From contig JAAYBW010000266.1 of NCBI GenBank assembly GCA_012729975.1, positions 1-42,004 on the forward strand: DNA of 42,004 nucleotides, given 5' to 3'. Each line of letters starts with the position of its first letter. Position 1 is the first letter of the stretch. The DNA is from Clostridiales bacterium (GTDB lineage: Bacteria; Bacillota; Clostridia; Oscillospirales; Oscillospiraceae). This document shows positions 19,383-28,146 of the stretch, piece by piece. The notes beneath the pieces are model-generated. The model was given only the letters and a program-made list of their open reading frames with translations, did no database searches and was not told where the DNA came from. Made by a program: the position numbers and the translations under genes.

Positions 19383-20528
19383 TCATCCCTTAAGCTCCAG
19401 AAGTTTTGCCTTCAGCTGGTTTTCTATGCGTCCGAGCTCCGATTCGGCCTCGGCGCGTTTCCTCGCGCCTTCCTCCTGAATGACGCGGACCTCCTCCAGC
19501 GTGGCGATAAGGTTTTCGTTGGCATATTTTAAAGTTTCAAGATCCACGATGCCCCGCTCGGACTCCCGCGCGATCTCAACGCTTCCCGTTTTGAGCATCT
19601 CGGAGTTTTTGCGCAGCAGCTCATTTGTCAGGTTAGTAACCTCACGCTGCGCCTGCATAGCCTGCTGAGAATGGACCATGCCGAGCGCGAGAACCATCTG
19701 GCTTTTCCATAGAGGTATGGTATTGGCTATCGAGGTTTGTATTTTTTCGACCATAAGCGCGTCGTTATTTTGTATCATGCGTATCTGCGGAGCCATCTGA
19801 ATAGATATCGTGCGGGTAAGCTCAAGATCGTGAAGCTTCTTTTCAAATCTGAGGCACATATTCGAAAAGTCGCTGGCAGCCTGCGCGTCCTCGGGCAGAC
19901 CGGTCTGCTCCGCTTTCTGTTTGAGGGCGGGAAGCTCTTTTGCTCTGACTTTCGCGAGCTTTTCTCTGCCCGCGAGTATATACATGGACAATTCCTTGAA
20001 ATATGCCTGATTGAGTTCATACATCTTGTCAAGCATAGCAACGTCCTTTAGCAATACAAGCTGGTGGCCCTCCAGCTCCGCGCTTATCTTGTCGACATTG
20101 ACCTCAGCCTTGTCATACTGGGCTTTAAGCGCCGCTATTTGATTTGAGGTGCGCTTAAACAAGCCCCTGATGCCCTTTTTTTCCTCCGGATCAAAGTTTA
20201 AGCCGCGAAGCTCGACAACCAGGCTGCTGAGCATCGCGCCTACTTCGCCCATGTCCTTCGTGCGCACGTTTCCGAGTGCCGCTCCCGAAAATTCCGAGAT
20301 GTTTTTCTGAGCGCCGGAGCCGTAATTGAGGACCATGTTTGAGTCGGTGATGTCGATTTTCTCGGCGAAGTCCAAAACGGCTTTTCTTTCGGCCTCGGTG
20401 AGGTTTTCCATTGAAAATGCGGGGGGGTGAGCCTTAATAATCGCATCGGCGGGCGTCGTCCGGTCTGTTAATGCACTGTCGGAATCAGTGCTCAGGGTCG
20501 GTTTGTATTCGAAATTGAATTCAGACAT
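19383..20528 (-). CDS. TelA/YaaN family toxic-anion-resistance-like protein
   Basis: 381 aa, helical, IRGLFKRTSNQIAALKAQYDKAEVNVDKISAELEGHQLVLLKDVAMLDKMYELNQAYFKELSMYI typical of the TelA family. Confidence 0.9.
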   Translation of the reverse strand: MSEFNFEYKPTLSTDSDSALTDRTTPADAIIKAHPPAFSMENLTEAERKAVLDFAEKIDITDSNMVLNYGSGAQKNISEFSGAALGNVRTKDMGEVGAMLSSLVVELRGLNFDPEEKKGIRGLFKRTSNQIAALKAQYDKAEVNVDKISAELEGHQLVLLKDVAMLDKMYELNQAYFKELSMYILAGREKLAKVRAKELPALKQKAEQTGLPEDAQAASDFSNMCLRFEKKLHDLELTRTISIQMAPQIRMIQNNDALMVEKIQTSIANTIPLWKSQMVLALGMVHSQQAMQAQREVTNLTNELLRKNSEMLKTGSVEIARESERGIVDLETLKYANENLIATLEEVRVIQEEGARKRAEAESELGRIENQLKAKLLELKG

Positions 20529-20546
20529 GAAATGCGACTTCCTTTC

Positions 20547-21215
20547 CTAAAACTGCTTGTCCTTTAAACCCTCGCGTTCCATCATGCCGTCCATGACCTT
20601 GATGTCCGTTTCGATGTCTATGGCTTCTTGAGCAAAAAGCGCGTCAAGCTGTTTTTTATATGATATTACGATGGCGTCGAGCATGTCCTCGATACGGGTC
20701 ATGGTTCCGCTTATATTTTCGCCCTGTATGCCGGTGCCGGACATCCGGTCATACGCGTTTAACAGCTTTATTGTGGTGGGAACATAATAGTTGAAGAATC
20801 TTCTTATCCTCGGAAGGTCCGAACGGTCATCTTTGCCATCCTTGACTATCTTGTCCGTAACATCAATAAGCTCGGTTATGCGGGACTTGACGTTAACGTC
20901 GGGTATGGAAGCGTACAGCCTTCCGAACTCGGACAGCGCTAAACGCCCTTCCGTTATTACAGCGTCCAGTTCAGGGTCTCCGGTGGTCTGAGGTTCGGCG
21001 CGCGGGCGTCCGGCAGGGGCATCGGCCGAAGCATCGGCCGCGGCTTTTTTCGAGCCGGGAAAAAGCTTGCTGAAAAGTGCGTACACGGAAACGGATATGG
21101 CGATAAGTATGATGAAATGATGCATTCTGTATAACGGGCCGAAGCAGCAGTAAATCATCCATGCGGCTGCCATGGCATATACCGGTACGACAGAACGGTT
21201 TTTCCTCTTCCGCAA
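20547..21215 (-). CDS. XpaC-like (5-bromo-4-chloroindolyl phosphate hydrolysis family) membrane protein
   Basis: N-terminal hydrophobic segments and helical IRRFFNYYVPTTIKLLNAYDRM motif; next to the TelA-like gene as in xpaC-yaaN. Confidence 0.8.
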   Translation of the reverse strand: MRKRKNRSVVPVYAMAAAWMIYCCFGPLYRMHHFIILIAISVSVYALFSKLFPGSKKAAADASADAPAGRPRAEPQTTGDPELDAVITEGRLALSEFGRLYASIPDVNVKSRITELIDVTDKIVKDGKDDRSDLPRIRRFFNYYVPTTIKLLNAYDRMSGTGIQGENISGTMTRIEDMLDAIVISYKKQLDALFAQEAIDIETDIKVMDGMMEREGLKDKQF

Positions 21216-21324
21216 GTAAATAATCCCCCTACAGCAATCTTAACTCATTCTAATATTATTGACCGATCAAGTCAAGAATTACCGCTTAAGCCGTACCGGT
21301 TTGCGTAATTCGTCAATATAAAAC

Positions 21325-21352
21325 TTGACAACATTTCACCGTAGGTTACAAT
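21325..21352 (+). promoter_or_regulatory. promoter for rpe-recR
   Basis: TTGACA-N16-TACAAT. Confidence 0.75.
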
Positions 21353-21394
21353 GTAATAAGACGGGTGTTCGCTAAGACGTGTGTGATACACATT

Positions 21395-21437
21395 GGGGCC
21401 GCCGTTCCCCGGCCGGCGGCCCCTATATGAACGGCGG
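21395..21437 (+). promoter_or_regulatory. structured 5' leader element upstream of rpe
   Basis: GGGGCCGCCG(21395-21404)/CGGCGGCCCC(21414-21423) perfect hairpin; CCGCCGTTC(21399-21407) also complementary to GAACGGCGG(21429-21437). Confidence 0.45.
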
Positions 21438-21524
21438 GGCACCGCGGCGCGCGCCCACAAGATTCTATGCCGATGCAGCCGGACCGGTTACCGGACGGAC
21501 AGGCTTATAAGGAGCGGCCCGGAC

Positions 21525-22211
21525 ATGATAAAGATAGCTCCCTCCATTCTTTCGGCTGATTTCGCGCGCCTTGGCGAGGATATTGAAAGTGTGCGCCTGG
21601 GCGGTGCAGATTACCTGCATTTCGATGTTATGGACGGATTGTTCGTCCCGAATATATCAATCGGCATACCGGTGCTCGAATCCGTCAGGAAAAGCACGGA
21701 CATGGTGTTGGACGTACATCTGATGATTCAGCAGCCGATTCGCTATGTTAAGGAATTTGCGCGTGCCGGTGCCGATATTATAAATATTCACGTGGAAGCG
21801 GACACCGAGGAGGCAACCGCGAGAGCGATCGAACTGATAAAACTGACTGGAAGCAGGGCAGCGGTGACGATTAAGCCGAAAACACCGGCTGAAGCGGCGC
21901 TGCCCTTTATTAAAGACGTTTCGCTGATATTGGTGATGACCGTTGAACCCGGCTTCGGAGGACAGGGTTTCATGGATGATATGCTGCCCAAGGTGAAAAT
22001 CCTAAGACAGTATATCGACCGCCTGAATCCGGTCTGCGAGATGGAGGTTGACGGGGGAATAAATCCACAGACAGCCGCGCAGGCAGCCGCGTCCGGAGCC
22101 GACGTGTTTGTCGCGGGAAACGCGATCTTCCGGGCCGCGGACAGGGCGGCGAAGATCGCCGAAATAAGAAAGTATGCGGAGGATGCCCGGTACGGTACCG
22201 GGACTGTTTGA
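21525..22211 (+). CDS. rpe: ribulose-phosphate 3-epimerase
   Basis: MIKIAPSILSADFARLGEDI, HFDVMDGLFVPN, TVEPGFGGQGF, EVDGGI. The ATG at 21525 has AAGGAG upstream; the track's 5' extension to 21393 is probably leader. Confidence 0.96.
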   Translation: MIKIAPSILSADFARLGEDIESVRLGGADYLHFDVMDGLFVPNISIGIPVLESVRKSTDMVLDVHLMIQQPIRYVKEFARAGADIINIHVEADTEEATARAIELIKLTGSRAAVTIKPKTPAEAALPFIKDVSLILVMTVEPGFGGQGFMDDMLPKVKILRQYIDRLNPVCEMEVDGGINPQTAAQAAASGADVFVAGNAIFRAADRAAKIAEIRKYAEDARYGTGTV

Positions 22212-22212
22212 C

Positions 22213-22812
22213 ATGAGTATTTTTCCGGTGGTATTGGATAAGCTGGTTGAGAAGTTCGCTTCGCTCCCGGGTGTGGGAACCAAGTCCGCTCAGCGTATGG
22301 CTTTTTTTGTGCTCAGCCTCTCCGACAGCGAAGCGGCTGATTTCGCGAGTACTATAATCGAGGCGAAGCGCGGGGTAAAAAAATGTACGGTATGCCAGAA
22401 CCTTACAGATACGGAAGTGTGCCGTATCTGCTCCGGTGACAGGCGAAACAGGAGCGTTATCTGCGTGGTGGCTGATCCTAAGGATGTTATAGCCATGGAG
22501 CGCTCCAAAGAGTACAATGGCCTTTATCATGTGCTTCACGGAGTAATTTCCCCCATAAACCGCGTGGGGCCGGACGATATAGCGGTCAGGGAACTCATAT
22601 CCCGTCTCGGCGGAGGGGAAGTCAGTGAGGTCATCATGGCTACGAACCCCGATACCGAGGGAGAGGCTACGGCGATGTATATATCAAGGCTGATAAAACC
22701 TCTCGGCATCAAGGTCACCCGCATAGCCTACGGGATTCCGGTCGGCAGCAATCTTGAGTTTACAGACGACGCCACAATATTCAAAGCGCTCGAGGGCAGA
22801 AGGGAAATGTGA
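22213..22812 (+). CDS. recR: recombination protein RecR
   Basis: LPGVGTKSAQRMAFFVL, zinc finger CTVCQNLTDTEVCRIC, Toprim ATNPDTEGEATAMYI. Confidence 0.96.
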   Translation: MSIFPVVLDKLVEKFASLPGVGTKSAQRMAFFVLSLSDSEAADFASTIIEAKRGVKKCTVCQNLTDTEVCRICSGDRRNRSVICVVADPKDVIAMERSKEYNGLYHVLHGVISPINRVGPDDIAVRELISRLGGGEVSEVIMATNPDTEGEATAMYISRLIKPLGIKVTRIAYGIPVGSNLEFTDDATIFKALEGRREM

Positions 22813-22931
22813 ATTCCCGCTGCGGTATATGTGTTGAGCGCTGCGATTCGGGTTATCATATGCATGGGAGCCCGGCGGTTTCAGCATGTCCGCAGTTACA
22901 TATCATTTTTTATTGATTGGGGTTTTATCAT

Positions 22932-24593
22932 ATGGCTGAAAAGCTGAAAATCATACCGCTTGGCGGCTTGGGCGAGGTCGGCAAGAATCTGACCGTGTAC
23001 GAATATAAAGAAGATATAATCGTTGTCGACTGCGGACTCGGCTTCCCGGACGGCGAGATGTACGGTGTTGATGTCGTCATACCGAATGTATCCTACCTTT
23101 CGCGCAACATCGAAAAGATACGCGCGATCATCCTCACGCACGGTCATGAGGACCATATCGGCGCGCTTCCGTATTTGCTTCAGGATATAAACGCGCCTAT
23201 ATTCGCGACCGCCCTTACCGCCGCGCTGCTAAAGGGGAAGCTTGAGGAGCACCACCTGGCAAAAATCGCGGACATCAGGCTGATGGAAACGGGAGTGAGC
23301 TTTAAAGCCGGATGCTTCGGAATCGAGCCGATACATGTAAATCACAGCATACCGGGAGCGGTTGCGCTGGCGATAACAACACCGGTCGGAGTAGTCGTTC
23401 ATACGGGCGACTTTAAGATTGACGTTACGCCGATAAAAAGCGAAATGATCGACCTGACGCGCTTCGGGGAACTGGGTAAAAAAGGCGTACTGCTCATGCT
23501 CAGCGACTCGACCAACGCGGAAAACTCCGGCTTCTCTCACAGCGAGCGTATTGTCGGAAAAAGACTGGCCGAGCTTTTTGAAAATTGTAAAAGCAGAATA
23601 ATCGTAACTACCTTCTCATCAAACGTGCAGCGTATTCAGCAGGTAATCGAAGTGGCCGCGCGTTACGGACGGAAAGTCGGCATAACCGGTCGGAGCATGG
23701 AAAATATGATAAAGGTTGCCACCGAGATGGGCAGCATCGACATACCGCCCGACACGATCGTTGAAATGGCCAAGCTTCGCAATTATCCTCGTGACCAGAT
23801 CGCCGTAATAACGACCGGCAGCCAGGGAGAGGCAATGTCGGCGCTGTTTAGGATGGCTTTTTCGGAACACAAGTTTATAGACATATCGACCGGCGACAGG
23901 GTCGTGATCTCGGCCTCCGCCGTTCCCGGCAACGAGAAAACCGTCAGCAGACTTATAAACCTGCTTTTATCCAGAGGCGCGGAAGTGCTCTACAGGAGCG
24001 TTGACGATGAACTGCACGTTTCCGGACACGCGTGCCAGGAGGAGCTTAAGATGCTCATCGCGCTTGTAAAACCGCGGTTCTTCATGCCGATTCACGGTGA
24101 GCAAAGACACCTGAGAACTCACGCCGCTCTGGCGCACTCGATGGGGATCGAACCGAACTGCACGGTGATAGGAGATATCGGCAGGATCGTCGAGGTAACT
24201 AAAAAAAGCATTAAACTGGGGGGCACCGTGCAGTCCGGCCGTGTGCTTGTTGACGGCACCGGCATAGGAGACGTGGGAAGCGTCGTGCTCAGGGACAGGC
24301 AGCACCTCGCTCAGGACGGTATGCTTGTGGTTGTTTTGAGCCTCAACAGCGAAGACAACAGCCTGCTTTCGGGGCCGGATATCATAAGCCGCGGCTTCGT
24401 GTATGTAAAAGATTCGGGCAGCCTTATTGACGAAATGAAGTCGCTTGTTGTCGACACTTTGGAGGGCTGCAGCCTTAACAACATAACCGACTGGGCTACG
24501 ATTAAAACGTCGATAAAAACCGCCTTGTCATCTTTCCTTTATAAAACGACTAAACGCAGCCCGATGATCCTTCCGGTCATCATGGAAATATAA
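22932..24593 (+). CDS. rnj: ribonuclease J
   Basis: LTHGHEDHIGALPYLL metallo-beta-lactamase motif, LSDSTNAENSGFSHSE, GSQGEAMSAL. Confidence 0.95.
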   Translation: MAEKLKIIPLGGLGEVGKNLTVYEYKEDIIVVDCGLGFPDGEMYGVDVVIPNVSYLSRNIEKIRAIILTHGHEDHIGALPYLLQDINAPIFATALTAALLKGKLEEHHLAKIADIRLMETGVSFKAGCFGIEPIHVNHSIPGAVALAITTPVGVVVHTGDFKIDVTPIKSEMIDLTRFGELGKKGVLLMLSDSTNAENSGFSHSERIVGKRLAELFENCKSRIIVTTFSSNVQRIQQVIEVAARYGRKVGITGRSMENMIKVATEMGSIDIPPDTIVEMAKLRNYPRDQIAVITTGSQGEAMSALFRMAFSEHKFIDISTGDRVVISASAVPGNEKTVSRLINLLLSRGAEVLYRSVDDELHVSGHACQEELKMLIALVKPRFFMPIHGEQRHLRTHAALAHSMGIEPNCTVIGDIGRIVEVTKKSIKLGGTVQSGRVLVDGTGIGDVGSVVLRDRQHLAQDGMLVVVLSLNSEDNSLLSGPDIISRGFVYVKDSGSLIDEMKSLVVDTLEGCSLNNITDWATIKTSIKTALSSFLYKTTKRSPMILPVIMEI

Positions 24594-24613
24594 ATAATCA
24601 CCGGAGGCATGTT

Positions 24614-25099
24614 ATGCGCAAGGACAAAATCAACTACTACCTGGATATAGCGGACGCGGTAAGAAGCCGCAGCACCTGTCTGCGCCGGCAATACGGCGCG
24701 ATAATCGTCAGAAACGATGAGATTGTATCCACCGGCTATAACGGTGCACCCAGAGGCAGAAAAAACTGCGACGATATCGGGACCTGCGCCAGAGAAGTGC
24801 TGTGTATCCCCAGGGGGGAACGCTACGAACTCTGCCGCAGCGTGCATGCCGAGGCAAATGCGATTATATCCGCTGCACGAAAGGACATTCTGGGCGGTAC
24901 TCTCTACCTTGTCGGACGGGCTGTCGGCACCGGGGATTTCCTGTCAGACACGACGCCCTGCTCAATGTGCCGCCGGCTGATAATAAACGCGGGAATTTCC
25001 CGGGTTATATGCCGGACAGGCGAGAATGAATTCTCGGACACGCTGATTGACGAATGGATTCTCGAAGACGATTCACTGCAGGCGCTTGATGACCTGTAA
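24614..25099 (+). CDS. dCMP/cytidine deaminase family protein (ComEB-like)
   Basis: HAEANAI and PCSMCRR zinc motifs; TGYNGAPRG. Confidence 0.9.
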   Translation: MRKDKINYYLDIADAVRSRSTCLRRQYGAIIVRNDEIVSTGYNGAPRGRKNCDDIGTCAREVLCIPRGERYELCRSVHAEANAIISAARKDILGGTLYLVGRAVGTGDFLSDTTPCSMCRRLIINAGISRVICRTGENEFSDTLIDEWILEDDSLQALDDL

Positions 25100-25178
25100 G
25101 CTCATGCCTGCAGTAGAAAAAAAGTGTTTAAAAGTTTTCGGGCGCCGGTCAAATACTGATTAAGAGAGGTACACCTGT

Positions 25179-26207
25179 ATGAATATGTATAAATGGATAG
25201 AGAAAATGATCAATGACGAAGAGAAAAAGCCCTTGCCGATTCTTTCGTTTCCCTCGGTTCAGCTTTTATATGTCACGGTTAAGGAACTTGTGACAAGCAG
25301 CTCGCTTCAGGCAATGGGCATGAGAATGATCGCCGATAAGTACAATATGCCGGCGGCGCTGAGCTTTATGGATCTGTCCGTAGAAGCGGAAGCCTTCGGC
25401 GCGTATACGGTTTACGCGGCTGACGAGGTTCCCACCATAATCGGTCAGCTTGTGCAGAACCAGGCGGCGGCCGACGCGCTTAAAGTCCCCTCCGTCGGCG
25501 CCGGCAGAACCGGAATCAATATCGAAGGGGTTAAAAAAGCCCTTAAGCTGATAGGCGACAGGCAGGTATTCGCGGGCTGCACGGGACCGTTTTCTATGGC
25601 TGGAAGACTGATGAATGTCAATGAGGTTATGGTTCACTGCTACGAAGAGCCGGAGATGGTACATACGGTGCTTCGCAAAGTGACCGATTTTCTTATATCT
25701 TATATCAAAGAGTTTAAAATAGTGGGCGCGGACGGCATAGTTTTGGCCGAACCGCTCGCGGGCCTTTTGTCGCCGCAGCTGATGCAGGAGTTTTCTACCG
25801 ACTATGTCAAAGAAATAGTTGACAAGACTCAGGACAGCAGCTTCATTGTTATCTATCATAACTGCGGCAACGATGTTCCGAGACTCGTCGATCAGGTGCT
25901 CAACACCGGCTGCCGTGTTTTCCATTTCGGAGATTCGGTAAATATGGCGCAGCTGCTCGAGAAAATGCCGTCGGACTGCCTGTTAATGGGGAATATAAGC
26001 CCCTCCAGACAATTTAAGAACGGAACGCCCAAATCTATCAGACTTGACACGATACGACTGCTCGAATCATGCAAGAATCATAAGAACTTTATAATCTCAT
26101 CGGGCTGTGATATACCGCCGCTTACCGAGTTTGATAATATCGACTCGTTCTTTGAAACGGTTAAAGCTTTCTATTACAGACAAAGACTCTGGGATATGGT
26201 TATGTAA
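25179..26207 (+). CDS. uroporphyrinogen decarboxylase-fold methyltransferase (MtaA/MtbA-like)
   Basis: FAGCTGPFSMAGRLM, ADGIVLAEPLAGLLSP, candidate zinc ligands YHNCG and SSGCDIPP. Confidence 0.8.
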   Translation: MNMYKWIEKMINDEEKKPLPILSFPSVQLLYVTVKELVTSSSLQAMGMRMIADKYNMPAALSFMDLSVEAEAFGAYTVYAADEVPTIIGQLVQNQAAADALKVPSVGAGRTGINIEGVKKALKLIGDRQVFAGCTGPFSMAGRLMNVNEVMVHCYEEPEMVHTVLRKVTDFLISYIKEFKIVGADGIVLAEPLAGLLSPQLMQEFSTDYVKEIVDKTQDSSFIVIYHNCGNDVPRLVDQVLNTGCRVFHFGDSVNMAQLLEKMPSDCLLMGNISPSRQFKNGTPKSIRLDTIRLLESCKNHKNFIISSGCDIPPLTEFDNIDSFFETVKAFYYRQRLWDMVM

Positions 26208-26249
26208 CGCGGGTTTGTATGCTTACCCGGTAAAACACCGCAAACGGAA

Positions 26250-26285
26250 AGGCCGCTTCACATCAATGTGCAGCGGCCTGTTAAT
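26250..26285. terminator. terminator-like hairpin between convergent genes
   Basis: AGGCCGCT-N14-AGCGGCCT. Confidence 0.6.
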
Positions 26286-26305
26286 ATCGTTTATTAAGTT
26301 TGTTA

Positions 26306-27193
26306 TTAACCCAGATCGACCCTTACGGCACCGTAGAAATGCGTGTCATAATACCAGTCGCTCAAACTGTTGTACTTGACGCAGTCGCCGCCGCTGGAGG
26401 AATGAATGAACTGATTGTTGCCGACATACATTCCCACATGCTCGATGCTGGTGCTGTAGGACGAGGAGAAGAATACGAGATCACCTATCTGAAGATTTTC
26501 TCTTGAAACCTGAGTTCCGTTATACCACTGCTGACTGGCGCGCCTGTTTATCGTGTAGCCGAACTGCTTGTATATGTAATAAGTAAATCCCGAACAGTCA
26601 AATCCGCCCGGTGCGGAACCGCCGTATACATAAGGGGTTCCGAGGAATTTACTGGCGAAATCCGCCATCTCCATACCCTTTGTGTAGGTGACTACGGCTC
26701 TTGTAAGCTCAAGATTTTCCTCGCTTACTTTTATGTAATCGCTGTGAACGTAACCGGTATTACCCGCATAGTCTACCTTGAACCACTCACCTGAAACGCC
26801 GGTCACTGCGAGGGCATCGGTGGAGTAAAGCCATCCGATAGTATCGGAATCCCATGAATCCGCGGACCGCAGCCTGACTCCGTTGCCCGTCACATTGGCA
26901 TGTCCTACATCGAAATCAAGCTTTTCATGCATCTCCAGATATGTCGAATACATGTAGCCTTCTACGCCGTCAACCAAAACCTTGCACCAGCCGGTGTCGT
27001 AGGTGTCTAAAACCACAACCTCCTCACCGCTGGTAATGGTGGCGAGTATAGAGGCGTCCGTAGAGGGAGAAGAGCGGAAGTTGAGGTTTGAAGCGGTGAT
27101 TACAGCGCCGCCGAGCGTTTTGGCGGAAGCGCCGATGACCAGAGAAAACGATAGAGCAAGAATAAAAGCTATAATACGTGCGGTTCTTTTCAC
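26306..27193 (-). CDS. NlpC/P60 cell-wall hydrolase with two SH3b domains
   Basis: Start likely GTG at 27193 (VKRTARIIAFILALSF signal peptide; GGAG upstream). SH3b repeats (SNLNFRSSPSTDASILATI; NGVRLRSADSWDSDTIGWL), catalytic FDCSGFTYYIY and EHVGMYVGNNQFIHS. Confidence 0.92.
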   Translation of the reverse strand: MKRTARIIAFILALSFSLVIGASAKTLGGAVITASNLNFRSSPSTDASILATITSGEEVVVLDTYDTGWCKVLVDGVEGYMYSTYLEMHEKLDFDVGHANVTGNGVRLRSADSWDSDTIGWLYSTDALAVTGVSGEWFKVDYAGNTGYVHSDYIKVSEENLELTRAVVTYTKGMEMADFASKFLGTPYVYGGSAPGGFDCSGFTYYIYKQFGYTINRRASQQWYNGTQVSRENLQIGDLVFFSSSYSTSIEHVGMYVGNNQFIHSSSGGDCVKYNSLSDWYYDTHFYGAVRVDLG

Positions 27194-27269
27194 ATTGAAC
27201 TCCAAGCTGCGCTGAGTATAGCAGCTGCCGTTATTTCGGAGAACGGCGCCTCCGGTATTCGTCAGGGCT

Positions 27270-27563
27270 TCAGACGCTTGCCAGTGCCCTGGCCAGCCAA
27301 ACCTCCGCGAGATCCAGAGCATCGTAAAGGCCGTTTTTCTCGGTTTTCTTAACTACTCTGTCGCGGGATTTAATGTCTGGATCCGTTAGCTGAAGCTGGA
27401 CGCTGACTCTCTTTGCCAGGCTTAAATCTTTAAACGGTTCACTGTCCAGTATTTGAAGCATGATAATATACTTATCCGACATTTTACCGTAGTAGAGGAT
27501 ATTGTCTTTGCGCATCAGCGGGATGCCCTTATATTCGAGGATATCGCTCTTATTTTCAGCCAT
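27270..27563 (-). CDS. conserved small protein of unknown function
   Basis: 97-aa ORF with a strong promoter upstream and balanced composition. Confidence 0.7.
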   Translation of the reverse strand: MAENKSDILEYKGIPLMRKDNILYYGKMSDKYIIMLQILDSEPFKDLSLAKRVSVQLQLTDPDIKSRDRVVKKTEKNGLYDALDLAEVWLARALASV

Positions 27564-27591
27564 AACAGTCTCCAGTTCCTTGTGTTACCGA

Positions 27592-27620
27592 ATTGTAACA
27601 CATTGTATTTTGTTTGTCAA
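27592..27620 (-). promoter_or_regulatory. promoter upstream of the 97-aa ORF
   Basis: Minus strand TTGACA-N17-TACAAT. Confidence 0.8.
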
Positions 27621-27733
27621 CGCATTTTGTTAAATTTACATTATGTCAAGTGTTTGCCTAATATATAAACTATTTATATATAAATGTCAAGAAAAGTAAT
27701 ATTTATCACAATAATAAGGAAGATCGGTATAAA

Positions 27734-27760
27734 AACCGGGCCGAAAAATTCGGCCCGGTT
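27734..27760 (-). terminator. terminator-like hairpin downstream of ireB
   Basis: AACCGGGCCGAA-AAA-TTCGGCCCGGTT followed by TTTTTAT on the minus strand. Confidence 0.8.
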
Positions 27761-27790
27761 GAGCAAAAAGCAATCGGTTTGTTCGGGTAG

Positions 27791-28033
27791 TTACTTTTTC
27801 AGATAGTTAACGACCAGCTCCTGAAGCAGCTCATCGCGGTCTAAACGGCATATGAGCGTACGGGCATTGTTGTAATTTGTAATGTAGGTCGGATCCTCGG
27901 AGATGATATAGCCGACAATCTGGTTGATGGGATTGTAGCCTTTGACAAGCAGGGCGTTATAAACGGTGGTGAGGATATCTCTGATTTCATGCCCTTTATC
28001 CACTACCTGAAATTTGCGTGTGAACTCATCCAT
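27791..28033 (-). CDS. ireB: IreB family regulatory phosphoprotein (UPF0297)
   Basis: [38 protein letters not shown] characteristic of the family. Confidence 0.93.
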   Translation of the reverse strand: MDEFTRKFQVVDKGHEIRDILTTVYNALLVKGYNPINQIVGYIISEDPTYITNYNNARTLICRLDRDELLQELVVNYLKK

Positions 28034-28146
28034 CGCTTAGCCCTCCAATTCCGTTTGATTCAGCATATGCTTCATTATATTGCCAATAGCATGCTTTGTA
28101 AAGTGACAATTATGTTACATAAGGGGAGCTGCTTCCGGATAAGCGG

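Noticed and set aside
21393-21524. In-frame N-terminal extension of Rpe
   Set aside because: The Rpe family starts at MIKIAPSILSADF, which has its own Shine-Dalgarno. The extension is Arg/Gly/Pro-rich as expected from GC-rich leader sequence.
22813-22931. Possible SRP RNA or other ncRNA between recR and RNase J
   Set aside because: Checked because SRP RNA is often near recR; no conserved SRP domain IV (GGAA tetraloop stem with the expected flanks) could be read.
25266-25925. 219-aa minus-strand ORF opposite the methyltransferase gene
   Set aside because: Antisense to a clear uroporphyrinogen-decarboxylase-fold protein; no domain recognised.
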